In this document: one piece after another, positions 25,826 to 32,659 of the stretch
Layout of the letters: every line of letters starts with the position of its first letter
How positions within the stretch are numbered: the first letter of the stretch is position 1
Assembly: GCA_903876865.1 (NCBI GenBank)
Contig: CAIRBY010000258.1
Span: forward strand, 1-46,568
Source: an uncultured Acidobacteriia bacterium
Lineage (GTDB): Bacteria > Acidobacteriota > Terriglobia > Bryobacterales > Bryobacteraceae
DNA length: 46,568 nucleotides
Reading direction: 5' to 3'
Position numbers and translations under genes: made by a program
The notes under the pieces: generated by a model
Database searches by the model: none
Told to the model about the DNA's origin: nothing
The model's input: only the letters and a program-made list of their open reading frames with translations

Positions 25826-27964
25826 TTATTTTCCTGCGATTGCCGCCGCTGCCTCCGGCCACTCGAATCGATATGGCCGAAGCTGCTTGCCGTTCGGTCC
25901 CAAAACCGGCTTACCGTCACTATCGAACTGCCGCACCTGCTTCAGCTCAAATCCCCGCATCCGCATGATCGCCACCACGCGCGTACGGTCAAACCGGGTC
26001 CACGCCTCGGCTTTTTTCTTGATCCCCTTCTCGAGGATTTCTTCGACGCCGACCCCAAACGCCTCCAGCGGATTCCCGCCCTGCAGCCACGCAGCGCGAG
26101 CCCCCTCCATATAATCCCACACAAGCTGGTCCCACGGATCAACTTCGAACCGTTTTTCTTGCTCAGTCTCCGCTGCGGACGTCAACTCCGGCGAGTCCAA
26201 CCACCACGGTTCCCCGGCCTCATATCGCGACCGGGCCTCCGCCCACAGCTGGTCACGATCGCGCGCCAGCCCGCGCACATCCGCCTTTGTACACTTCACC
26301 GGCCAGAATCGTCTGGCCCCGGTCTCATCGCGCAAATATTCCTCTTTGTTAATGCTCCCCGCGAACACACACTGCCGCGGGAAATCCGCCGTGCGTCGCC
26401 CGTAAGGCGGCCTGAAATGGTCGATCCGCCGCGTGATAAACGCCTTCACCCGCGACATCTCGCTGCGCGCGCTGACCACCGCATCCAGCTCGCCCAGCTC
26501 AATGATCCACTTCCCGTGGATCTGCATCGCCGAGTCCTTCGACCCCAGATCCTCAATGTCATCGTTGAACCAATCGTCGCCCGCAAGCGTGCGCAATGCC
26601 GTCGATTTCCCCAGCCCCTGCAACCCCTGGAAGATCAGGCAGTGATCCGCCTGGCAGCCCGGCTCCATCACTCGCGCCACCGCCGATATCATCCACTTCG
26701 CTCCCACCGCTCGCGCGTATCCACCCGCATCGTCTTTCGCGCCGAAGTAGCGAATCATCATCTCGTCCAGGCGCCGCTCGCCGTCCCACTCCTGCCTCCG
26801 CAGATACTCCCGCACGGGATGAAATGGCCGGTCGCGCGCCACAACCTCCACCGCCTGCGTACACACCGCCGGCGATACGTCGATCCGCTGGTGCTGCATC
26901 CAATCCGCCAGCTTTGCATCGTGAAAGTCCGTCCAGTCGCATGGCTCCGCGTCCCAGATCGTCCCGCGCGTCGCCACCGTGCGCACTGAGAATTCATCAA
27001 ACGCCAGTGCGTCCTTGAACTCTTCCGACCACCTGAGCGCGATCATGACGTTTGCCAGTAGCGGCTTTGGCCCGCGATCGCCCTCTAGTAGCTTCGCCCC
27101 CCACCCTGGCGCCACGGCCTCCGCCGCCGTCGGCTTCCGCTTCGCCTTATCGCGGATCACCTTCGCCTTCGCGAATAGCTTGATCACCGGCTCCGGCCCG
27201 CGCGCCGCCAGCAGATCGTCGATCCCGTTAATCTCCGCTTCCAACTCCGCCGGCCAGCCGAACCACGCCACCTCGCCGACGTGCCGCTCCATCAATTCGT
27301 TGGCCAGCAATTTCCGAGCATACGCCACGTCCATGTTCGTCCCGACGTTCTTGTCGAAGACGATCACCACCCGCCGCCCCTCCCAGAGAATCCGCGCCAT
27401 GTCCGCGATCACGCCCTTCACGTTCACGCGGCTGCCATGCTCGTCGTTCGTCTTCCCGACCACCCCCCGCCAATTCCACACGCCCTGCAGGCCCACCGGC
27501 AGAAACGCCGGCGATTCCGCCGACTCGCCCAACCCGTGCCACGCCAGCCGCCATAGTGCAAGGGTCTTGAACTCGCCCTCCACAATCACGATCGGCATGC
27601 GCGAATCGTGCAGGTACCACTCCGCCACGCCTGGCGGAATGTACAGGATATTTCCGCACCCCGGCGGCCCCATGTATTTGCCCCGCTCCCGCAGCTTCCC
27701 ATCGTGCCCCTGCTCGCGATCCGGATGGTCGCGCCGGATGCGCTCTAGCCGCACCGATGCCTCGCCCGGCCAGATGTACGGAATCACAATTCCCGAATAA
27801 TCCCCAGCGCGGCCGCTCTTCCCGACTATCTCCGCCCCGTCGACCGATACCACCCGTCGCAACAGCGCCGCGTCCGCGCACTGTTTCGAGATCCATCGCC
27901 CGTCCAGCGATTGATAATCGGATTCACTCAGCGGCCCTCCCGCCAATCGTGGTTGGATGCTCAC
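25826..27964 (-). CDS. Primase-helicase: DUF3854 Toprim-like domain plus VirE/VapE AAA+ domain
   Basis: A 712-aa replication protein. The N-terminal half is Toprim-like (I-V-I-V-E-G-E-F-K-T at about 125-134, then V-V-I-V-F-D-K-N at 199-206 with the acidic D204). The C-terminal half is a VirE-type AAA+ helicase: Walker A G-L-Q-G-L-G-K-S-T at 447-455, Walker B W-I-I-E-L-G-E-L at 486-493, and the F-A-G-S-I-N-K-E-E-Y-L ... T-G-A-R-R-F-W-P-V box (534-556). GTG 27964 overlaps the upstream stop (GTGA). It likely primes and unwinds at the adjacent iteron region. Confidence 0.85.
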   Translation of the reverse strand: MSIQPRLAGGPLSESDYQSLDGRWISKQCADAALLRRVVSVDGAEIVGKSGRAGDYSGIVIPYIWPGEASVRLERIRRDHPDREQGHDGKLRERGKYMGPPGCGNILYIPPGVAEWYLHDSRMPIVIVEGEFKTLALWRLAWHGLGESAESPAFLPVGLQGVWNWRGVVGKTNDEHGSRVNVKGVIADMARILWEGRRVVIVFDKNVGTNMDVAYARKLLANELMERHVGEVAWFGWPAELEAEINGIDDLLAARGPEPVIKLFAKAKVIRDKAKRKPTAAEAVAPGWGAKLLEGDRGPKPLLANVMIALRWSEEFKDALAFDEFSVRTVATRGTIWDAEPCDWTDFHDAKLADWMQHQRIDVSPAVCTQAVEVVARDRPFHPVREYLRRQEWDGERRLDEMMIRYFGAKDDAGGYARAVGAKWMISAVARVMEPGCQADHCLIFQGLQGLGKSTALRTLAGDDWFNDDIEDLGSKDSAMQIHGKWIIELGELDAVVSARSEMSRVKAFITRRIDHFRPPYGRRTADFPRQCVFAGSINKEEYLRDETGARRFWPVKCTKADVRGLARDRDQLWAEARSRYEAGEPWWLDSPELTSAAETEQEKRFEVDPWDQLVWDYMEGARAAWLQGGNPLEAFGVGVEEILEKGIKKKAEAWTRFDRTRVVAIMRMRGFELKQVRQFDSDGKPVLGPNGKQLRPYRFEWPEAAAAIAGK

Positions 27965-28704
27965 CCCGCCTCCCCGATCTGCTGCACGTCCACGTAACCC
28001 CGCGCCATGCCGACGCCTGAAATATGCCCGAAGTAACCTCCCTCGTCCGCCGCCATCACGACGCTCGCCGCGTGGCTCTGCGCCTCCGCCACTGACTCCG
28101 CCTCCACCACCAAATCCACCCGCAACCTGTATGTCACGTGAAATCCTCCCCGCCTGAATCTTCGATACAGCCTCTCCACTCGCGACGCCGACCGCGCCGT
28201 CATACGCGTCTTGCCCAGCTGCAAGCCCGCCCCATGCTGGCCCAACTGCCTCGCCAGCCACACCTTCGTGTACCCATCCGCGACCAACTGATCGATACAC
28301 CGCCAGGCCGGACGTGCATCCACCAACGACCCATCCGCCGCGCCTTCGAACGTCACCCCCAGAATCGCCCGCTCGGTGGACGCCCGGATCTTCACCGCCC
28401 GCCCTGAGCGGACCGCCTGGACCACGCTGCGCCCCAATCCGGCGGCATCAGCCACGGCCTTATAGCCCACGCCCCGCCGGCTCAGTCGGAGCAGGTGTGC
28501 ATGCGCCGCGGCAGGCTCAACCAGGTCGCGCACATCCCCCTGCGATCGCGCGGCCGTCCGCTCCGTGTTGTACCGGGAATTCGCTGCCCGGCACAGCAGA
28601 CATTTGCAGCCCCCGACGTACCGCGCCCGGCTGCCGTGCTCCCGCTGGCTCGATGCCGCCCGCATCGCCGTGACCCTCACACCCAACGCCTCGCGCGCCG
28701 CCAT
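27961..28704 (-). CDS. DNA-binding protein with helix-turn-helix segments
   Basis: A 247-aa protein. An N-terminal Cys-rich part (C-K-C-L-L-C-R-A-A-N-S at about 34-44) resembles small zinc-binding segments of phage proteins. A central helix-turn-helix lies near 80-105 (Y-K-A-V-A-D-A-A-G-L-G-R-S-V-V-Q-A-V) and another HTH-like part near 145-165. It is translationally coupled to both neighbours and precedes the primase-helicase, so a role in replication control or origin binding is plausible. ATG 28704 overlaps the upstream stop (TGATG). Confidence 0.55.
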   Translation of the reverse strand: MAAREALGVRVTAMRAASSQREHGSRARYVGGCKCLLCRAANSRYNTERTAARSQGDVRDLVEPAAAHAHLLRLSRRGVGYKAVADAAGLGRSVVQAVRSGRAVKIRASTERAILGVTFEGAADGSLVDARPAWRCIDQLVADGYTKVWLARQLGQHGAGLQLGKTRMTARSASRVERLYRRFRRGGFHVTYRLRVDLVVEAESVAEAQSHAASVVMAADEGGYFGHISGVGMARGYVDVQQIGEAG

Positions 28705-29597
28705 CACACCTTCCTCCCGACCTGGACAACGTAGTCAGCCATGACGCGCCCCAACTCGGCATCGCCCCGCTTGTGCTCCTGGATCCATATGAGTTGGTTG
28801 ATCCGTCCAAATAGCCCAGCGCCCCTTCGGTAGTCCGCCCGATGCGCTCGAACCCAATGCTCCCGCCTCGCAATAGCGCCCTCGCCGTCCACTGCGCCTG
28901 CCGACCTGCGTGACGGCTGCCTGCCGCCGACGGAGATCGTATGCCAGACTGAAAAACGCTTTCTGTCCGGGCTGGCAGCACGGACAGGGGACTTCTCCCA
29001 AGGTGGATCGATCCGTGTCCCGGCTGTATTCATGTGGACGAGTGCCTCTAGCGCAGTCAGTTGACATTGGACAAAAAACGGTTGCGCCTCGTCGGCATGG
29101 CAGCCAAGAGCGTTCCCGTGTGAGGCCTCTACAATCTCCCCGAAGGCATCGAGCAGATAAACGGCGTCGAAAGCCAGGGAGATATTGAGGGAAGCATCCC
29201 GGATGAAGAAACGGAGTATTTGGGCGGAGACGGCAACGCTACCGCTCAAACGCTCAAACGTCCCCGGAGGCCCCATCGCAGCACGAAGCGACGTGGTTGC
29301 TCTCTCAGTGAGAGCGTCCCTCGTTGCAAGCACCCCGGCCTTTATTCCCGTGCCCGGCGGCGTCATCTCCATCCACATAGCCTGAAATGGCAGGCGCACG
29401 TCCTCTAAGCGCGCAGAGCTCAATGAAATCCCTTCCCATTGCTCGAATATGAGCTCCGCAATCGGCTGGATATTAACTTTTGGCGTGTCTGGCGACGTGA
29501 CCCTGGATGTTAGATATCTCTGGAATGCGTCGCCACGCACCATTGACGACGGCACCCTGAGTCGCCCATCTTTGACCGCAGCGAGCAGCGACGCCAT
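28704..29597 (-). CDS. Hypothetical phage protein with an L-F-G-R ... D-Y conserved C-terminus
   Basis: A 297-aa protein, first gene of the replication operon. The C-terminus (V-R-A-H-R-A-D-Y ... G-L-F-G-R-I-N-Q-L then E-H-K-R-G and A-D-Y-V-V) matches a pattern often seen in uncharacterised phage proteins. I chose ATG 29597 because GGAG lies 8-9 nt upstream. An alternative reading from 29630 would begin by translating the palindrome copy 3. Other frames across 28735-29067 are open but lack this C-terminal pattern. Role unknown. Confidence 0.6.
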   Translation of the reverse strand: MASLLAAVKDGRLRVPSSMVRGDAFQRYLTSRVTSPDTPKVNIQPIAELIFEQWEGISLSSARLEDVRLPFQAMWMEMTPPGTGIKAGVLATRDALTERATTSLRAAMGPPGTFERLSGSVAVSAQILRFFIRDASLNISLAFDAVYLLDAFGEIVEASHGNALGCHADEAQPFFVQCQLTALEALVHMNTAGTRIDPPWEKSPVRAASPDRKRFSVWHTISVGGRQPSRRSAGAVDGEGAIARREHWVRAHRADYRRGAGLFGRINQLIWIQEHKRGDAELGRVMADYVVQVGRKV

Positions 29598-29615
29598 CAC
29601 GCAGCCCTCTCCATG

Positions 29616-29629
29616 TGCACGCGCGTGCA
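29616..29629. promoter_or_regulatory. 14-bp palindrome TGCACGCGCGTGCA, copy 3
   Basis: It lies just upstream of the ribosome site of the first replication gene (start 29597) and just downstream, on the minus strand, of the CTTGGACCG repeats. Confidence 0.6.
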
Positions 29630-29637
29630 AATTCCGC

Positions 29638-29689
29638 CTTGGACCGCGCCCGAAAAACTTGGACCGACCCTTGGACCGCGCTTGGACCG
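29638..29689. repeat. Four direct repeats of CTTGGACCG
   Basis: Copies start at 29638, 29658, 29670 and 29681. The spacings (20, 12 and 11 bp) are close to one or two helical turns, and a partial inverted copy (GGTCCAA) is at 29733. They are 115-165 bp from the attP core. Integrase arm-type sites or operator sites for the replication operon are the likely readings. Confidence 0.55.
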
Positions 29690-29803
29690 AGACGGTACTA
29701 TCCGTGCGATACCCTGGGTTTTAGTGCCTTCAGGTCCAATTCCGCGCGCACTATCGCCGTGAGTGGATGCCTGTATCTGATTGTATGGATGGAAGTTAGA
29801 GGA

Positions 29804-29851
29804 TGGAGGCGCGGGACGGAGTCGAACCGACGTATAAAGGTTTTGCAGACC
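29804..29851 (-). other. attP core: 3' half of tRNA-Cys(GCA)
   Basis: On the minus strand this reads as the tRNA 3' half: anticodon loop CTGCAAA with anticodon GCA, anticodon 3' stem, T-arm with GGTTCGACTCC, acceptor 3' strand CCGCGCC, discriminator T and CCA (29806-29804). The matching 5' acceptor (GGCGCGG) and D-arm are absent, so it is not a whole tRNA gene. It lies 48 bp downstream of the integrase. Integration at a host tRNA-Cys gene would restore a full tRNA. Confidence 0.8.
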
Positions 29852-29898
29852 ACCTGCGCGCCCTGATTCCAGAATACTTCCATCTCCGGTCCGGTATA

Positions 29899-31002
29899 TC
29901 ATCCCGCCCTCCGCACATTCGCCGCCGTCTGATACCTCACCATCGCCTCCCGCTGCGCATCCTCCGTCGGATGCACGTACCGCCCAATCGTCCGCAAGCT
30001 CCCATGCCCGAGAATCGCCGCCACTACCGCCGACGGCACGCCCGCCTCGATCGCCCGCGTCGCGAACGTATGCCGCCAGTCGTACAGCCGGAAGCTCACC
30101 CCCGCCTCCCGGCAGACCCGGTCGTGCGTCGTATTCAACTGCCCCAAATGATGCCCCGGGCGCCGATCGCTCGGGAACAACCACTCCCCGCCCCACGCCG
30201 CCCGCCTCACCAGAATCTCCCGCGCCGGCGCCGTCACGTACAGCACCCGCCGCGCCGCCCGCGACTTCCCGCCCGCGATCCGCAGCGTCCCCGCTGCCGC
30301 ATCCCAATTCGCCGACCGCGCCGACACCAATTCGTCCGGACGCGCCCCCGTCTCCAGCATCAGCCGCGCCAGGTCCGCCAGATTCGGCGGCGCGCCCTTC
30401 ACCTGCTTGCAATGCGCCGCATGCAGCCCCGCCGCAGCCGCGAAGTATGCCGCCTCTTCCGCCGCCGTCACCACGTGCTCCTGGATCGATTCCGCATCGC
30501 TCGGCACCGTTACCGTCCGCACCGGATTCGCCTTCGCCAGCCCCCGCGGAATTGCCCACTTCCGGTAAAAAACCGAAAGCGCGTGCAGATCGTGCCGCAC
30601 CGTCACCGCCTGCACCATGTGCTCCCCGAACCGCCACGCCTTGAACCCCTCGATTTGCGGCCCATCCACACTCGCCACCGCCTGCCCGCCGAAGAAATCC
30701 CGAAGCGCCGCGAAGCTCCCCCGCAGCCGCGCGGCCGTACTCGCCTTCTCGCGATACTCCACGTTCTCGCACCAATCCAGAAATGCCTCCGCCGCCTCCC
30801 CGAAGTTCAGCGACACGCTCACCACCCGCTTCACCACCGCCCGCGGCTTCACCTGGCGCAATTCCTCACGCCGCGCCATTTCCACCACCGCCGCGGCCAT
30901 CGCATTTTCTTCGCAGTCGGCGTACCCCGTGCATCCGGAGTACTCCCGGCCCCGGAAACTGAATCGGTAATGCCACTGCCCCCGCCGTCGTCTGATCGCC
31001 AT
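29899..31002 (-). CDS. int: Tyrosine-type integrase
   Basis: A 367-aa site-specific recombinase. The N-terminal ~55 residues are an arm-binding-like basic region, and residues about 64-160 are the SAM-like core-binding domain. The catalytic domain carries R221 (G-A-R-P-D-E-L), K246 (G-G-K-S-R), R310-H311 (Y-D-W-R-H-T-F), H333 (L-G-H-G) and nucleophile Y342 (I-G-R-Y-V-H-P). The usual His of HxxR is Tyr307, a variant seen in some integrases. ATG 31002 is preferred over an earlier start at 31041. It overlaps the excisionase-like gene and ends next to attP. Confidence 0.9.
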   Translation of the reverse strand: MAIRRRRGQWHYRFSFRGREYSGCTGYADCEENAMAAAVVEMARREELRQVKPRAVVKRVVSVSLNFGEAAEAFLDWCENVEYREKASTAARLRGSFAALRDFFGGQAVASVDGPQIEGFKAWRFGEHMVQAVTVRHDLHALSVFYRKWAIPRGLAKANPVRTVTVPSDAESIQEHVVTAAEEAAYFAAAAGLHAAHCKQVKGAPPNLADLARLMLETGARPDELVSARSANWDAAAGTLRIAGGKSRAARRVLYVTAPAREILVRRAAWGGEWLFPSDRRPGHHLGQLNTTHDRVCREAGVSFRLYDWRHTFATRAIEAGVPSAVVAAILGHGSLRTIGRYVHPTEDAQREAMVRYQTAANVRRAG

Positions 31003-31192
31003 TGCTCGCACCTCGGCACAATTGTAGCCACGCCTCCACATCGCCAGCGAGATACCGAACCGTCCGATGTCCGAACCGCACCACCGCCGGACCGCGCTGC
31101 TGTGCCCGCCACGTCTCCAGCGTCCTCTCAGCCACCCCCAACAGCGCCGCCGCCTCCGCCGCCGTGTACAGCTTCTGCCCCACCAGACTCAT
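30866..31192 (-). CDS. Excisionase-like MerR/HTH_17 protein
   Basis: A 108-aa protein. Residues 7-55 are an excisionase-type winged helix (Y-T-A-A-E-A-A-A-L-L-G-V-A-E-R-T-L-E-T-W then G-P-A-V-V-R-F-G-H-R-T-V-R-Y and D-V-E-A-W-L). The frame continues about 45 residues past the domain, over 137 bp of the integrase gene in another frame; those residues are probably not functional. ATG 31192 overlaps the upstream stop by 4 bp. Role: directing integrase to excise, or a regulator of int. Confidence 0.75.
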   Translation of the reverse strand: MSLVGQKLYTAAEAAALLGVAERTLETWRAQQRGPAVVRFGHRTVRYLAGDVEAWLQLCRGASNGDQTTAGAVALPIQFPGPGVLRMHGVRRLRRKCDGRGGGGNGAA

Positions 31193-31479
31193 AGCGCATC
31201 CCCCCGCGACGCCGTGACTCGCCGCAACCGCGCTATGGCTGCGTCGCTCTTGTCCATCGCCTGCCGGACGTCGCTAGCGGCCGGAATTGTATACGCGGTT
31301 CCGTGCCGCCGCCATTGCTCTGCCTCGTTGGACAGCGCCTCAATGGCTTCCCTGATGGCTGGCGCGTGCTGCACGAGCCACCACGAGTAATCGGCATCGT
31401 AGCGGTGCTGGTTATCATCGCGGGCGGCTTTCTCGCGGGCTTCCCACGCGGTGAGAAAGTCGGGCAGGCTATTCGGCAT
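31189..31479 (-). CDS. Hypothetical helical protein
   Basis: A 96-aa protein. It is helical, with Trp/Tyr-rich parts (D-A-D-Y-S-W-W-L-V) and many charged residues. I chose ATG 31479 because GGAGG lies 6 nt upstream; it overlaps the upstream gene by 11 bp. Its stop overlaps the excisionase start (ATGA), so it belongs to the lysogeny operon. No family recognised. Confidence 0.5.
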   Translation of the reverse strand: MPNSLPDFLTAWEAREKAARDDNQHRYDADYSWWLVQHAPAIREAIEALSNEAEQWRRHGTAYTIPAASDVRQAMDKSDAAIARLRRVTASRGDAL

Positions 31480-31807
31480 CGCGCCCTCCGCAGTCTGGGC
31501 AGGGAATGTCCAGAAATCCATTTTCGGAGTGCCAAACTTTTATACCGCCGCACCTCGCGCACTTCAGCGCTGACTCTTCCGCCACTATTGCGGCCTCCAT
31601 TGCCGAATCAGAGTTGGCGGGAACTTGCTTCGCCGTCCGCTGTCTATGAAGTTCCTTCTCGCAATCCCGTCTTGCGTCGGCAGCGATTCCACCGCGCGCT
31701 TCGCTTTCGTTGTAGAGCGCGAACAGTACAAGTTCACGCTCATCACTGCTCAACTCCTTGCCGATTCCGTTGTAGCGAACGAGTAACCTACGAATGTCAA
31801 CTACCAT
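31469..31807 (-). CDS. Hypothetical protein with C-terminal zinc ribbon
   Basis: A 112-aa protein. The N-terminal two thirds are helical and charged. The last 35 residues carry C-x2-C ... C-x2-C (C-A-R-C-G and C-P-D-C-G-G), a zinc-ribbon pattern. ATG 31807 overlaps the upstream stop (TGATG). A small DNA- or RNA-binding regulator is plausible; function unknown. Confidence 0.5.
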   Translation of the reverse strand: MVVDIRRLLVRYNGIGKELSSDERELVLFALYNESEARGGIAADARRDCEKELHRQRTAKQVPANSDSAMEAAIVAEESALKCARCGGIKVWHSENGFLDIPCPDCGGRDAE

Positions 31808-32301
31808 CACTCACCTTCCTTCGCCGGGGAGAGCAGGGCGGCGGCAACATCCCGATACTTAATTGCGCCCTCAAGAGTGTTGCTCCATGCGACGTTACGT
31901 GCCAGTTCCTCCAACTCCGCGATGCGCTTTTGTGCTGAGGCAAGGTCGGCGCGGAGGTGATCGTACGTCGTTTCCGCTGCACGCTTCGCCATCAGGTTAT
32001 GGATGTTCGCTTCCACAGCGAGATCGCGGACAAAGTAAGCGCGGCGGGCATCGGTGGCGCGCTTCTCCACTTCCGCCCTGAGTGCATCGCACGCCCCGCA
32101 CTCTGCGGGCTGCGTGGGCTGAACCGTTGCATTTTCTGCAACAGTTGAAGTAGCCGCCAGCTGCGCCTCGATGCGGTCCAGAGCGGCGAGGGCAAACTCC
32201 ATCTCTAGGATATAATCGGCATCCCCGCCCTCCTCCCGCTGCTCCAACTCCCGCGTCATCACGTCGCGCAGCAGCGTGCAGTTGCTCGTGAATACCGTCA
32301 C
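31807..32301 (-). CDS. Hypothetical helical protein (GTG start)
   Basis: A 164-aa protein with a long helical region near 90-150. A C-G-A-C motif lies near residue 69. GTG 32301 forms a GTGA overlap with the stop of the 54-aa gene. Because of the 73-bp duplication upstream, a 242-aa frame from ATG 32535 also runs into this gene in frame. The non-duplicated arrangement (54-aa gene then this one) is more likely the original. No family recognised. Confidence 0.5.
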   Translation of the reverse strand: MTVFTSNCTLLRDVMTRELEQREEGGDADYILEMEFALAALDRIEAQLAATSTVAENATVQPTQPAECGACDALRAEVEKRATDARRAYFVRDLAVEANIHNLMAKRAAETTYDHLRADLASAQKRIAELEELARNVAWSNTLEGAIKYRDVAAALLSPAKEGE

Positions 32302-32462
32302 CCCTCCACCTCCACCACCAGCACCCCATCCTCGCCCGTCACCCTTACCGCCTCGCCCTTCGCCGCCCGCGCGATAATCGAATCCACCGCGACCGTCTCG
32401 ATCGCGTCCGCCGGCGTCAACCGCACCTGCAATTTCCCGTTCTTCCGAATCTCGACTTTCAT
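32298..32462 (-). CDS. 54-aa small protein
   Basis: Starts at ATG 32462 with GGGAGG just upstream and ends in a GTGA overlap. Two alternating beta segments (V-E-I-R-K-N-G-K-L-Q-V-R-L and V-R-V-T-G-E-D-G-V-L-V-V-E-V-E) flank a helical Ala/Ile segment. The beta-rich start is a bit like an AbrB-type or antitoxin N-terminus, but this is weak. Its ribosome site and first ~16 codons are duplicated upstream (ATG 32535), where the frame diverges. Function unknown. Confidence 0.5.
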   Translation of the reverse strand: MKVEIRKNGKLQVRLTPADAIETVAVDSIIARAAKGEAVRVTGEDGVLVVEVEG

Positions 32463-32564
32463 ATGCCTCCCAAATCAAGCGCGCCGCCGTCAACCGCACC
32501 TGCAATTTCCCGTTCTTCCGAATCTCGACTTTCATATGCCTCCCAAATCAAGCGCGCCGCCGTC
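32415..32564. repeat. 73-bp tandem duplication
   Basis: Two identical copies at 32415-32487 and 32488-32560, plus 4 further matching bases to 32564. It carries the ribosome site GGGAGG, the ATG and about 16 codons of the 54-aa gene. 73 is not a multiple of three, so the upstream copy is out of frame with the first gene. Confidence 0.95.
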
Positions 32565-32659
32565 CAAAGGTTCGCCTCCGTAGGGTGTGTGCGACCCGGC
32601 AGCCGCGGCGCGCTCCTCCCGCCCGGCAGTTCAACCCGCCCGGCGAAACTCGCTCCAAC

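Larger units (their letters stand above)
29598..29898. other. Gene-free segment with palindrome, repeats and attP
   Basis: About 300 bp between the replication operon start and the integrase stop. It holds palindrome copy 3, four CTTGGACCG repeats and the tRNA-Cys-derived attP core. I see no convincing gene in it. Confidence 0.6.

Noticed and set aside
28735-29067. A separate Cys-containing gene in another frame (C-P-C-C-Q-P-G-Q-K)
   Set aside because: It overlaps the 297-aa gene, whose C-terminus matches a conserved phage pattern, and lacks a ribosome site.
29598-29898. A complete tRNA-Cys gene
   Set aside because: Only the 3' half (anticodon loop to CCA) is present; no 5' acceptor strand or D-arm precedes it, so it is an attP core.
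31807-32535. A single 242-aa gene from ATG 32535
   Set aside because: It exists only because of the 73-bp duplication shift. The 54-aa and 164-aa genes with a GTGA overlap explain the region better.
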